The position numbers and the translations under genes were made by a program. Shown piece by piece: positions 50,720 through 61,887 of a stretch of DNA of 64,000 nt. The DNA comes from Oryzias latipes. Lineage: Eukaryota > Chordata > Actinopteri > Beloniformes > Adrianichthyidae. Position 1 is the first letter of the stretch; every line of letters starts with the position of its first letter. Under the pieces are notes generated by a model that had not been told where the DNA came from, searched no databases, and saw only the letters and a program-made list of their open reading frames with translations. The DNA is taken from NCBI RefSeq assembly GCF_002234675.1, contig NC_019869.2:9201015-9265014 (forward strand), written 5' to 3'.

Positions 50720-51790
50720 GACAATGACAGCTTGACAGCGTCATCCCCTGCTCCTCACCAGCCTCATGATGAGGTTCAGAAGGCGACGAGTTCCACTCTT
50801 CCACAATTTCTACATGCCTTTCTGCCAGATCATCTAGGGGTGGGGTACCATCATCCAGTGTCTGCTTTAGCTGGTCCTAGACATGCTCTATGGGGTTCAA
50901 ACCAGGAGTTATTACTGGTCATTTCATATGAGGCACTCCCACTTTCAGAAGTCCAGCTGTGACAATTCTGACACCATGTGGTGGAGCATTATCATCCATA
51001 AACAGAAAGTTGGGGGTTGCTGGTGGAGTTGGGGGATGATGATGGTTTCTAGTGATGGACCATCTACAAAAACCAAATCGGTTTTGCTCTGACTGGTGTG
51101 GTCTGCCCAGAGTGTTGCACCAACTCCACCAAAGTCAACCCTGGGGACCACCTTGACTTCAGCGTATTGCTCTCTTTGCTTCTCCAGCAACCAACCATCA
51201 TTTCTGTGCAAAGTGAGCCAACACTCATCAGTAAACAGAACGGTAGACCATTGCTGCACTGTCCATGCCACGTTGTCTTATCCCCACTTCAAATGTGTTT
51301 TGGTGTTTGTGGAGTCACCTGTAATGGCCGACTGTCAAGGTGGTGGAATCGGTTCCGAATGGTTTTTCTTAAAACCCTGGTACCCGTCACATCTGGTAAA
51401 CGGGCCTGCAGCTGTATGGCGTTAACTAAACCATGTCAGAGTGTAGGGCTCCTCAGGTACTGGTCATGGTTGCGGTTTGTCACTGGTAAGGTTCCACACC
51501 TGGGTCTGTCACAAACTCTGCCAGTAGTCCTGTGTCTGGATTCAAGACTGCTGATGACACTTTGAGACACACCAGGGTCACCTGCAACATCTGACTGTCT
51601 ACTACCAACCCGAAGGCGCATCATGGCCAGGTGGTTCTACTCGTCCTTAAACCGACGTCATGTGTTTGTGGTTGTTTGAATTATGAACTCGAAATGACTT
51701 ACGGACGAAATTAGCTTTTTATATACACAGAATGCTGACAATGATGCCACATGGAAATGGGTTTTCTTTTAGACTTTTTTGTTTCGGCCC
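50720..51790 (-). pseudogene. Second Tc1-like family, degenerate transposase
   Basis: Minus strand. The N-terminal helix-turn-helix part at 51624-51436 reads RVGSRQSDVAGDPGVSQSVI and RPRCGTLPVTNRN. The catalytic part at 51271-50945 reads VQQWSTVLFTDECWLTLHRN (first Asp in FTDE) and KTDLVFVDGPS. The second Asp and the Glu lie beyond frame breaks near 50980 (the cognate 'atggatgataatgctccacc' is at 50985-51004) and 50870. Inverted termini not identified. Unrelated at sequence level to the element at 14672. Confidence 0.8.
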
Positions 51791-52261
51791 CTATACGTTA
51801 GACACACTGAACACATTGAGACCCTAATGTGGAAAACACTAAATTAAGTGTGCCCATCACCCCAATACAATCCCAAGAATCTATGAAGTGAAACAAATAC
51901 TATGTATACAATTTCCACTGAGTTTTTCACAGTATCCCCAATGTATTGTGAGTACTGTATTTGCTTACAGTAGTCCTTTACTAACGTTTATTCTTTGTTT
52001 AGTTTTTGACTCAACAAGAACTGCATTTTTATTGCTACAGTGTGATTCCAGCTTAAACAAAATCCCCAAATCTCAAGACCACACAAACAAGAAAGAGTAC
52101 ATTCAAATGTGAAACATTAAGGATTAACTTAATATTTAAAGTCTTAAACTTTTATTTGCATTCATTAAGCCTTCATGTTATATGTACTGGCCGCATACAT
52201 TCATGTTATTGTGTAGCTAAGCCAACTGTAAAGAGTTTCCTCCCATCAGTTTAGAGGAAAC
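51791..52261. other. No gene recognised
   Basis: AT-rich spacer. Confidence 0.35.
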
Positions 52262-52760
52262 AAAAACTATTGTCAAGTGGGGGGTTGCTGAAGGACCCAA
52301 AATGCAGAGACTCGAGGCACACCAAACAAAAGCCGCTGCCAAGCAGGGAAACCAAAAAACCAACTGTCTGGGTTATCCCTTGTGCCATCTTAGATGACCC
52401 CACCCTTACATTGACGTGTTCTCCCTACCATGACAAAGGTGGATAAAGGTGGAAAAATTTCATGTAATCCATGGACACCAGTGAAGATCACAAATCATTG
52501 AAGAAAAAAGGTTCAGCGCACTGTCTAGTGGGTCTAGATGACCCAACTCCCAATGGTAAAGTGCCTAGGACAGCACATGGGTTACCAGGCAAACAGGGAA
52601 GCAGACAGTATGGACCAGCACAAGAGGAAGGCAGTGACAAGACATTTTTACCAACAGGACTGACGAGACACAGGTGAAGACGATCAGGGGAGATTGGGAC
52701 AAGGGAAGTCAAACTCAAAACAACTAAGACAGGCAGGGAGAACCTGCCTGTCTTGTTCCT
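52262..52760. repeat. Unassigned fish repeat interrupted by a MITE
   Basis: Left part 'aaggacccaaaatgcagaga' .. 'cagggaaaccaaaaaacc' and right part 'caggcaaacagggaagcag' .. 'gacacaggtgaagacgatc' read as one purine-rich repeat once the MITE at 52377-52581 is removed. This pattern is common in fish long repeats; class unknown. Confidence 0.5.
52377..52581 (+). mobile_element. piggyBac-type MITE (205 bp)
   Basis: CCCTTGTGCCATC..GACAGCACATGGG, with flanks TTAT and TTAC (decayed TTAA). Compensating changes in the two termini (C at the same TIR position on each side) are notable. Confidence 0.87.
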
Positions 52761-54545
52761 GAGTTACTTAGTAGGTTGGTTAAAAACTTCTGCAGTCCTT
52801 TTTGGTACTTTTTATCATCGTAATCAACCTTAAAATGGAGCAGTGCAAAATTATGCAGCATCATCAACATGCGCAGCATCTTGTGCTTAAATCCTCCTTC
52901 TTCCATGTTTGACTTATTTTAGGTTAAAGTAATGTTTTTTTTATGGATTTTGACTGAATGGAAACACAAATGTGGTTGATGGCAACCAAACCAAAACATG
53001 ATTTCAAGAAATCAGATCGGATGTCAGATCGGAACACAAGTTTTCACCTTAGGAGATGTGATCTGGCTGCAATTACTTATCCAGATGTGAAGGTAATTAT
53101 GGGTGTTGTATAGGATCTATTACCTGTGTTTTTCTTTTGCCCAATTTCCTGCAGCCTAAATACAGCAACAAATCTGTGAACATTTTTTAAGAGATAACCA
53201 TGTTTTTTTTTTTGTTGCATGAAGTGACCTCATCTCACCAGTTTAAGGATATTTTTTACTCTAAATGTGGGTTGTTGTTTTTTTAGCATGCAGTTTGATT
53301 GGAGTAACATTGAATGTATCTTATCCGTCTTTACACACACACGAGTTGCCTTTATCTTTAAGACTCAATGATTGTTTGTGTTTCGAGTTCATGTCAGATT
53401 CTTCACAGCAGATGTTTTAGTCGGGCCAGAATTCTCTGACCACAGCTAGAAAAAGACGTAGTAATTATAGGACCCGTCTGAGCTCCGGCTGCCATGCCCT
53501 GGCTCTTTCACATATGTAAGGCAAAACATCACATTTGCTTTTAAAAAAAATCCATTTATTGGGTTAATACAGACTGATTTTTGGTTTCAAAATTACAAAG
53601 CAAATCAATTAGGCTCTAACTTTAAACAAGGGTTGATCTACATGTTTAAAAATAAAGCAGTGATTGATGGTTTTCCTGTTTTGATTGCTGCTAATTTGGA
53701 AGTTTTATAAGTATTTGTACAGTAAATGTTTGAAGATTTTTTTCTTCTGCAAATATAGTCACTATAAGCAATACTTTTTGCTTTTCCGACCTGTTTGATG
53801 GCTTCATGGATTTAAAGCAGAGATGGGAAATTCAGGAAATGTTCCAACACTCTCCACAGTATCTTTTTTCATGCATCACCTCAGCAGTTTTTGGTTGCCT
53901 GAAGGTGTTGCGGAAGCTTTTCCCCATTCTGATGAGGATTAGCCACCCCACTTGACTTTGAAGCTGTCTGTGACTTTTCCAAAACACAGATTGACTTCAA
54001 GAGAGTTTTAATGAGAGGATTTCCTGTTCAATCAGCTGTGCAGGACTCTAGTAATGGGAGGATAGCTCCAGTATTCACACCCTCTGTCACAAGTTCAACC
54101 AAACTCCTCTTTATTTGGGTATTTTAAAAGATTTAACATTAAGGATAATTGTTTCTATTTATTAGATGTTGCATCAAGTAAAAAACGTAGATTTCAATGA
54201 ACAAGACATGGTTTCATGGGTTAGGGTACTGAATCGATGCACTAACTTAATGAAGCTTCTGCATTTTTTGTTTTGTTTCCGCCATCTTGAGAGAGATCAG
54301 CAGTTTAATGTTAAATCTGCTTAATTCCTAGCTTTAAATCTGAGTCCACTTCCGGCCTCAGGCTTGCCTTACAATATCTTTTTTCCCTTAAGAGGCACAA
54401 ATTGAGCCAACTTTTTTCTTTTCTTTTTTTGTCCGAGGTTGGCTCAATTTCCTGTGGTATTACTGCGACCTGCTTTGCTTGAGAAACCTAGGGATTTTGT
54501 GTTCAAGTATTTTTTTTTCTCCAGCTTCTTCAAACATTTCTGTTC
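52761..54545. other. No gene recognised
   Basis: Contains a perfect 13-bp inverted repeat (54399-54411 and 54438-54450) with a pyrimidine-rich loop. No exon supported. Confidence 0.35.
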
Positions 54546-54786
54546 ATGAGGCGGCCATGGTGCAGCGGCAAGGTGGTAAACCTTAATATTGAAGGTTCGA
54601 TTCCTGCCTTGCCCCTACATTTGTCAAAGTGTCCATGGCCAAAACACTGAACCCCACCTTGCCTCTGCAGTGCTTCTGGAGCAGAGCCGCCATCAGGGTG
54701 TGTATGTGTGTGTGACTGGGACTGTGACTGTAAAGCACTTTAGGCCTTGAAGAAGGTAGAAAAGCGCCACACAAGTATACACCATT
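54546..54786 (+). repeat. SINE-like teleost repeat, second type
   Basis: Head 'ggcggccatggtgcagcgg', B-box-like 'ggttcgattcctgcc', 'gtccatggccaaaacactga', a (GT)-rich centre, and tail 'gtaaagcactttaggcc' .. 'gaaaagcgccacacaagta'. This is the common fish repeat ending in 'gaaaagcgctatataagta'. Confidence 0.7.
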
Positions 54787-56690
54787 TAAAGCACCTAGTT
54801 TTAGGGGTCAGCAGAACCTCCTTCATCCATGTATTATTGTGAAATCAGTATCAGAAATACATATGAACTTTCTTAATGTTAATAAAACACACACCAAGAT
54901 GTGTGCACAGAAAGATCAGGAGGATGGATGACTTGTTGTGTATAAAAACAGGAAATCTTTAAAAGGACCAAAAAGAGAACAATTAAAAGTTTGACCCTGT
55001 GTAATTAGTCTTGTCATTTTTGATACACACATTTTTAAGACCTCTATCTCATAGCATTATCCAATCTTTCCTTAATTATCCATTGTTCATAACACTTGGT
55101 CCATGTTTTCTGCCCTGTAGTTCATTGTCAGTCCTCTGGGGGCAGTAGAAGGGCCTCTTCTGCTCATTTCAAAATGTCTGCCTCCCTGAAATCTCAAAAA
55201 CACTTTTGGTGGGAAAAGTTTAGCAAATTGAAACTTTGTGCTGAAAATAACTCATCTATTTTGGGTCATTATCTTAAATGACTACTTGCTGTAAATTAGC
55301 CAATAATAAATGTTAAAAATGTGAGTTTCAAATTTGATACAGTAGGTAAATAAGGTGCTTTTTTCTGAACACCCAGGACAATATTCCTTTGCATCTCAAA
55401 CTAATACTGTTGTGAGCGAAAACGTACATAATTTGACTAATGGATCAGAATTAATACTGTTTGTTTTTTTAATTTAAAAAATAGCAATGCAAAATATTTT
55501 TGTGGATGTCATCAAAGGGATTAAAGGACATCTAGATTCAGGAAAAATTTTGATTTTTTTCCATCAATTCTTTGATGTAGTGAACTTTACAGGGTTAAAT
55601 AATGCTAAAATGATCTTAAAGTGTCCACATTAAGTCTTGCGAAATCTGAAAAGGCTAATTTTGTTCTTCGTTTGTTTGTTTTAGACTCGGTTTTAGGGCT
55701 TTAGAAGCTATAGGCTTTATATTGGATTATAGAGTTTTGTCTAATTGTTTTGTATTGCGTCTCTCTGCATGTGCCGCTAAAAACTTTACTATAATTTGGG
55801 AGGTTTGTCAAGTACAGGCTATTCAACTTTGTTTCTAAGTCTCTTAGATTATTAACGAAGAGCTTCACCCAAATGGCTCTGATCTTGCAAATCAGAACAA
55901 TTATCATCATTTGAAAGAGGATTTTCTTTCTTTATTCTCAGTGAGCAGAAAAACTCTTAATACAGTCAAAACTACAACTTTTTTATTCTATGAATGCAAA
56001 ATAAAAAAGACAGATTTGGACCTTATCTGGGATTTGAAACAGGGTAAAAAATTCTGCTTTTAAAAACACATGGCAGCCAGACAGGAAGTGGTCACATCAT
56101 GCTGGAGGAGCTAGGTAGTCCTGGTCAGAACGGGGAGGAGAAAGCAGCTCAGAGGATGACATGTCTGCCTGTAAATAACAGAGGCTCAGAGCTTAAAAAG
56201 CCTTCATTTCTGATCCATCACTTTTTTCCTTTCTCTGTAACCTCTGGTGAGGTCAGACGTGATTGATTGACTTTCAGCTCCAGTAGCAGTGTGTTTGGTA
56301 ATTTCCACTCCACACGACAGTGGAGGTTTTTCTCTCTTTATGCTCATCATCTCAAAGAAAACCAATAAAGAAAAGTGGCAGACTGGGATGACATCAGGGA
56401 CTTGAAGTGAACATCTGGAGGCCAGACACACCAGAGTGTGAGGATAGGTGGGCCATCTGGATGTGTGGAATAGTGACAGCAACTTTTCAGTGGAAGCTTT
56501 CAGTGGAGCAGCAACAGAGTTGAACATAGCAGAAAAAAACGCAACACTACCTGGAAAATGTCTCCCACAGTGTCACTCTATATGTATTCATCGTTGTTCT
56601 TCACAATAAAAATTAATTTGGAGGAGTGTATTTACAAGACGGTCAAATTTATTAAAATTTACCTGATAAATTATACCTGTACTACCCTGT
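54787..56690. other. No gene recognised
   Basis: No supported gene. The minus-strand 107-codon frame at 56204-56527 has no recognisable domain. Confidence 0.35.
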
Positions 56691-56850
56691 GAAGTCCCAT
56701 TCCGGTCATCTTTTGATCTATTTTCCAAGTCATCTTTTAGTTAGGATTAAATTATGATGAATCCTAATGTATTTGTCCTCCATCATCGGAAAAATACCAC
56801 AAGAACATTTACAAAACACCCAAAACACAATTTCCATTGGAGTTGATCTT
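56691..56850 (+). repeat. Dispersed repeat family R, short internally deleted copy
   Basis: 5' 'ggtcatcttttgatctattt' is joined almost directly to 3' 'atgtatttgtcctccatcatc' and 'ggaaaaataccacaagaac'. Confidence 0.6.
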
Positions 56851-57588
56851 CATATAGTAATGTTTACAATTTGTAAAAAATGTAAGATTTTCTCAAAAGC
56901 TTCCCTTTTTTTTTAATGAAAATTGTCAATGAATAAATTACGACGGAGTATCAGGGCCACCAAAAAAAAAAAAAAGTAAATTTACAAGATTTTATCTCTT
57001 TACGAGATTTTATCTCGTAAATTTATGAGATAAAAACTCATAAATTTATGAGAAAAAAACTCGTAAATTTACGAGATTAAAGTGGAAGTGAGCATGCAGA
57101 GCAGCAGGTGAACGCCGCGCAGCAACAGATCAGACCGACTAAACTTAGTTGAACAGGTGAGCTGAATGTTTATTGATAACGTTCCAAATATCTGGAAACT
57201 CATTTGTTTGATTTATGATTTATTAAAGTTTTATTTATTGGTGGGTGGTTTGCAGGATCTCTGCAGCCTGTGGACGAAGACATCGGTATCCCTGCAGATG
57301 TCCACTTCCATCCTTTCTGCCTCCACCAAAGACCAGGGGCCTCATTTATAAAACTTTGCGTAGGATTTGCGTCAGAAGTGGCGTACGGATGAAACATAGG
57401 ACGTGCGTACGCACAGAAATATTCGGAGTTATAAAACCGTGCGCACGCACATACTACGCATCTTTCCCTTAATAAATCACAACCAATTCTAAATGCAACG
57501 CAGCTTTTGCGGCCTCATGACACGCCCATATTTGCCCATAAATAGTCCGTGAAACGCCCACAAATGAATATTCATTGATTGCGAAACC

Positions 57589-57840
57589 ATGCCAAACACG
57601 GAGAGAAAATCAAAAAAACGTAACTTCACTCAATGTGAAGTAGAAGTTATCGTTGGCGAGGTGGAAAAGAGGAGAATAATGTTGTTTGGAGGGCACAGTG
57701 TGGGCATTACTAATGCCGAAAAGGCACGTGGCCGGCGCCGTAAATGCTGTAGCCTCAACCTCGGACCGTGGCCGAAATAAAAAAGAAAAGGTCGGACATC
57801 AAAGTCAAGGCAAAAAAACGTCTAGCGCTGAACCCCCCCC
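57589..57840 (+). pseudogene. Harbinger-associated Myb/SANT-like protein, truncated
   Basis: ATG at 57589 opens MPNTERKSKKRNFTQCEVEV, followed by IVGEVEKRRIMLFGGHSVGI and TNAEKA, the start of the SANT/trihelix DNA-binding domain of the Harbinger accessory protein (fish MSANTD/NAIF1-like). A frameshift near 57725 moves the continuation (GAVNAVAS) to another frame. The sequence then runs into the homopolymer at 57833. C-terminal part missing. Confidence 0.8.
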
Positions 57841-57895
57841 CCCCCCCCCCCCCCAACACACACACACAAACACCCGGGGGGGGGGGGGGGGGGGG
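57833..57895. repeat. C22 and G20 homopolymers at a deletion junction
   Basis: C run 57833-57854, short CA repeat, G run 57876-57895. Sits exactly between the two truncated Harbinger genes. Confidence 0.85.
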
Positions 57896-57899
57896 ACAC

Positions 57900-58070
57900 C
57901 GACGCGCCAGATGAACCCGGTGACACACCCCCAAAAGCCCGCAGAGGAAGTCGGAACCGGCTCATAAGCCACTCGTCCTCGTTTGCCAGCAAGTCTTCTT
58001 GCTGTCTAAAGATGCGTTCACTCCGAATTCTTCCATTTGCCACATCTTCTAATAGCGCAAGATCAGCCAT
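57900..58070 (-). pseudogene. Harbinger transposase (HARBI1-like), N-terminal piece
   Basis: Minus-strand start at 58070: MADLALLEDVANGRIRSERI, then FRQQEDLLANEDEWLMSRFR, the usual beginning of fish HARBI1-like transposases. It breaks off after about 47 residues at the G/C run. The catalytic DDE domain is absent. Confidence 0.83.
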
Positions 58071-59130
58071 TGTGCGTCATTATTCATTGTGATGGGGCAT
58101 TTTATTTCCCTCCATTTAATTACATCTGACAAGCTACAGATGTCGGTAATAATCGGCGTGGAAATGGGAAATTGATCAGCTCAAATGTAATTTCTTGTAA
58201 CTTTCTGAATGGTCGAGACATACGCCATACATTGTTTTATCAAAAATAAAACAAACTAAAGGCATATGCATGAATACCATAATTCCGTACCTTATGAAGA
58301 AATGTTTTACTATGAAAACAACTTTCCCCAGTGGACAATTAATGCATCTCTCTCTATCTATCCATCTGTCTGTCTAATTGCACCTATATCTGCTCCACCA
58401 GACGGACACATTGACGGGAATATCAGTTTTGTACATTATTTCGTTCTGTTAACTATATTATTTATGAGGATGAATTGCACAACATGCCAATATTGCAGAA
58501 CATATTTCACTTTTCTTTTTGCAAATATGTGTTCATTTGAATTTCTGTTGTAATTTTCGTTTGATTTTTTTTAATTTGTTTCACTGCTGATCGGTCCAAC
58601 GGGTGTTGGTGTAGCTGTTAATTGTAAGACTTGCTTTGTGAAGTCCTCATGTTAATTCTGAGAGGCAGTATGGTCTGCAATGCAGTTTCACGTGTTTCTT
58701 CCATCTGCCGACGGTGTCGCCGTTTCTCATTTCACCCGTTTTTGTGCGTACGCCTGGGTCAGAGCTTGCGTGAAGGACCGCACATTTTCCCGTCAAGTTT
58801 GCTTTTTATAAATCTCAACTATTGCGTAGAGAGTGGCGTACGCCTTCTTTTGTGCGTACGCAACGTTTATAAATGAGGCCCCAGATCTCTACGTCTGTGT
58901 GACGCTTCCGTCTGAGGAGGATCACTTTTTTGGCATTTTCAACGTTCTAATGCTAATATAACAGACTATTTTCATTCATCTTTATTGTTTTATGCTGAAA
59001 CGGGACACTTCATCTGGAGGAGTGGGCGTATGTAACACTGTCTACTTCCGCATTGGTGTTCGGATGACAGGTTCACTTCAGGTTATGTGAATGAAAAGGA
59101 AAATATAGTAGCGGTGCTCTTCACCAAACG

Positions 59131-59512
59131 TAGGCCTGCACAATATACCGCAAATTTATCGTTATCGCAAAATCCAGCTCTGCAATATGCATATCGCAAA
59201 AGACGGAAAATATTGCAATAAATCGTAAACTTTAAATGTGCTAAAACAATCTTATGTCAGCTTGAACCGTTTAACGAATCAAATGAGTTCCTTTATGCAT
59301 TTGACAAATCGGATGGAGGCCTATTATGTTAGATGTTTGTCACCTATGTCGACGAGTGACATTTGGAGTATAATTCTTTAACTGTTGCAATGTAATGGGA
59401 ATGGTTATTTGGTTATTTTGCTATTTGTTTATATACCGCAAATTATATCGTTATCGCAATTTTAATCTCTAATATCGCACATCGCGGGTTTTCCTCATAT
59501 CGTGCAGCCCTA
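59131..59512. mobile_element. hAT MITE (382 bp)
   Basis: Ends TAGGCCTGCACAATAT and (inverted) TAGGGCTGCACGATAT; 8-bp target duplication ACCAAACG on both sides (59123-59130, 59513-59520). Internal 'ataccgcaaatt', 'atcgttatcgcaa' blocks are inverted or repeated. No ORF. Confidence 0.93.
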
Positions 59513-59949
59513 ACCAAACGTGTCTCTGAGTTCCTTATTTTACATATGAAACTCCGCTTTACCGACACTGAACCCCGGAAAGCCGCTACAATGACAATAA
59601 TCTGATTTTGAGTCGCCAAAAGGTTCAGAATATCTTTGTTTTAAACTTATAATAATCCTGAAATAAAGCTTCACAAAAGGCTCAGATAAACAGACAACTT
59701 CTGTGATTTTCTCCTTGTTAATCTACGACTTTTTTCTCGCAAATTTACGAGATTTTAAATCGTAAATTTATGAGATAAAAAAATCGTAAATTTACTACTT
59801 TTTATCTCCTTAATTTACGAGATAAAATCTGGTAATTTTACTTCTTACTTCGACTGAGTTTTTGGTGACCCTAAAACGTCGTAATAAATAAACCGAGTTA
59901 CCAAAAAAAAAAAAAGTTAGGAACCATTATTGTAATTTATACCATGGTC

Positions 59950-60355
59950 CGGTTGAATACTCGATTCTGATTGGCTGCTGGGTATGCGTTAAAACCTGAT
60001 AACCGCACGGTGAAAAAAGAAGTTCCGGTCGGCTAGCTTAAATGATTTGTATCACTGCGCCGGCTTCTGTAAAACAACCTTTTGCTTCATCATCTGGGCA
60101 AAAACAAGCGGTAAGCGATTAACTTTCCCTCTGAATTGATGCTTTATTCAACCCATCGGGACGATCAGCATATATATATCGCCGAATCTTGACTGCAGCG
60201 GTGGTGCTGCACGACCCTCCGCTTCGCGTCGGACGGTTCAGGCTTCCACGGCGTGCGTTAAAAAGTAGTAACCGCACACTTCGTCGGCCATTAACCCTTA
60301 CATATATTTGCATACAAACCTGAATGTTTTGTTCAAGATTACAAGTTAACACTTT
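59950..60355 (+). mobile_element. TATACCATGG-family element, tandem copy 1
   Basis: Starts 'tataccatggtccggttgaa', contains 'tctgattggctgctgggt', 'gcgccggcttct', 'ttttgcttcatcatctgg', 'gacgatcagcatatata' and ends with 'gcttcgcgtcggacggttca' .. 'gccattaaccctta'. The right-hand terminus is lost where copy 2 starts. Confidence 0.75.
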
Positions 60356-60920
60356 TTATACCATGGTCCGGGTGAATACTCGATTCTGATTGGCTGCTGG
60401 GTGTGCATTAAAAAGTGATATACCACAGGATAACCGAACGGTGAAAAAAGAAGTTACGGTCACCTAGCTTAAATGTTTTGTATGACTGCGCCGGCTTCTT
60501 TAAAACAACCTTTTGCTTCATCATCTGGACAAAAGAAAGCGGTAAGAGATGAACTTTCTGTCTGAACTGATGCTTTATTCAACCCATCGGAACGATCAGC
60601 ATATATACATATCGCTTTATATCGCCGAATCTGGACTGCAGCGGTGGTGCAGCGCGACGCAAACTATTTGTTATGCCGCACCACGTAACAAATAGTTCGC
60701 TTTTAGTGAGAAAAGCGATCCAAATTGGATAAAAAACAAGAATTTAGGACTAAAAACGGGTTACTATTTATTTCTTTTGTAAGTGACCATGGTATAAGCG
60801 GGTTAATGGCCTTCAAAGTATGCATAATCAATTTTTAACGCGCTTCGTGTCGGACGGTTCAGGCTTCCACGGCGTGCGTTAAAAAGTGATAATGCATACT
60901 TTGAAGGCCATTAACCCTTA
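60355..60920 (+). mobile_element. TATACCATGG-family element, tandem copy 2
   Basis: It is more complete: left end TTATACCATGGTC (about 60357), matching inverted right end GACCATGGTATAAG (about 60784-60797). After this comes a palindrome, 'gttaatggccttcaaagtat' .. inverted at 60885-60913, flanking 'gtcggacggttcaggcttcc'. Related copies: 16368-16800 and 32594-32822. No coding region. Confidence 0.75.
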
Positions 60921-61500
60921 CATAATGAAGACATACATGAAGCATTAGTCAAGCATTAGCTGAGCATGTGCGAATAGTTATTAAATGGTAAAAAAAAAAA
61001 CATTTAAATGTTTATACATCCAAGTGTTTAGACGTGTACTGTAACTGTGTTAATAAATGACCTATATCGACTTTTGTTTTTTTAAGGATAGGGCAAAATT
61101 TGTCATGTATATCTGTTGGAAAAAACACTTTTTTTTAATAGTTGAGAAAAGCCTTTGCTAAATACTCGGTTTCTGAATTTACCATGTACGGTGGCCGACA
61201 GGGCTCACTCTACATACAAAAGAAACAATGCAACGGCATTAGTGCAATAATATTTACCTATAGTTAACTCAAATATATATATATTTTTAGCTGTCCAGTT
61301 AAGGTATTTTTCACAAGATATTTCACAAATATGATGAAATAAATTAGGTGCAAATTTGTACCTAATTTATTTATGTCAATAAAAAAAAGATACATCTATT
61401 TTAAAGCATGATGTTGTGTTATTGTTCAGTTTGTGCGTTTTTAAAAGCTAGTTTAAGTTGTTGTTTTTTCGTTTTGTTGTTGTTGTTTCTTTTCTGCACC
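60921..61500. other. No gene recognised
   Basis: AT-rich DNA leading into the GC-richer region at 61500-61935. Confidence 0.4.
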
Positions 61501-61887
61501 CTTCTCTCAGGATCAGTGGGACCTTCTGCACCCCTCTGCTCCCAGAACTAGTCTAGCGTGGGCATCGACGTGTGTTTACGTTTTAAAAATGGACGAGCAA
61601 AACGAATGTGAGGAAGAAAACCCACCAGTTGATATTCCTGACACGCCCTGACCACGGAGGCCGTCCACGCGAGGAGGGGGAGGAGGAGGAGGAGGATCAG
61701 GCGAACGTGGAGCGAAGACAAATCGGAGAAAGTGTCAGAGAAACAACAGGGTTCAGCCGTGCAGAGCTTTCTTTTGGTGGGGATGACAGAGACGACACGA
61801 GGATGTAGAGCACCTGCGGTGAGCAGCGAGTTGCGGGATTCGTGGCTTTGATTCCGGTTTAGATGCGTGAGCAGCTCCGCGCCAGTG
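61500..61887 (+). promoter_or_regulatory. Probable promoter and 5' UTR of the gene starting at 61888
   Basis: GC and CpG content rise relative to the flanks, with a G/A-rich tract 'gaggagggggaggaggagga' at about 61670-61690. Several short upstream open frames are present (for example from 61590, 20 codons). No TATA box is obvious. The start site is not defined. Confidence 0.4.

Larger units (their letters stand above)
57337..58881. mobile_element. PIF/Harbinger deletion derivative
   Basis: Terminal inverted repeats GGGCCTCATTTATAAA and its inverse, flanked by CAG at 57334-57336 and 58882-58884; vertebrate Harbinger elements favour CWG targets. Subterminal 'gcgtacg' repeats occur on both sides. 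The two Harbinger genes are present only as N-terminal pieces (next two entries), facing each other across a C-run and a G-run, so the centre has been lost. Confidence 0.87.
56939..59886. mobile_element. Large inverted-repeat DNA element with 'TTTACGAGA' subterminal repeats
   Basis: The ends share TTACGACG, then 'caccaaaaa', in inverted orientation (left 56939-56970, right about 59860-59886). Subterminal tracts at 56975-57085 and 59710-59840 consist of alternating 'cgtaaatttacgaga' and 'tctcgtaaattta' units. It is flanked by TAAA on both sides (56935-56938 and 59887-59890). It is interrupted by a Harbinger derivative (57337-58881) and a hAT MITE (59131-59512). Non-autonomous; superfamily not assigned. 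Confidence 0.65.

Noticed and set aside
56204-56527. 107-codon minus-strand frame
   Set aside because: No recognisable family, no exon signals, ordinary composition.
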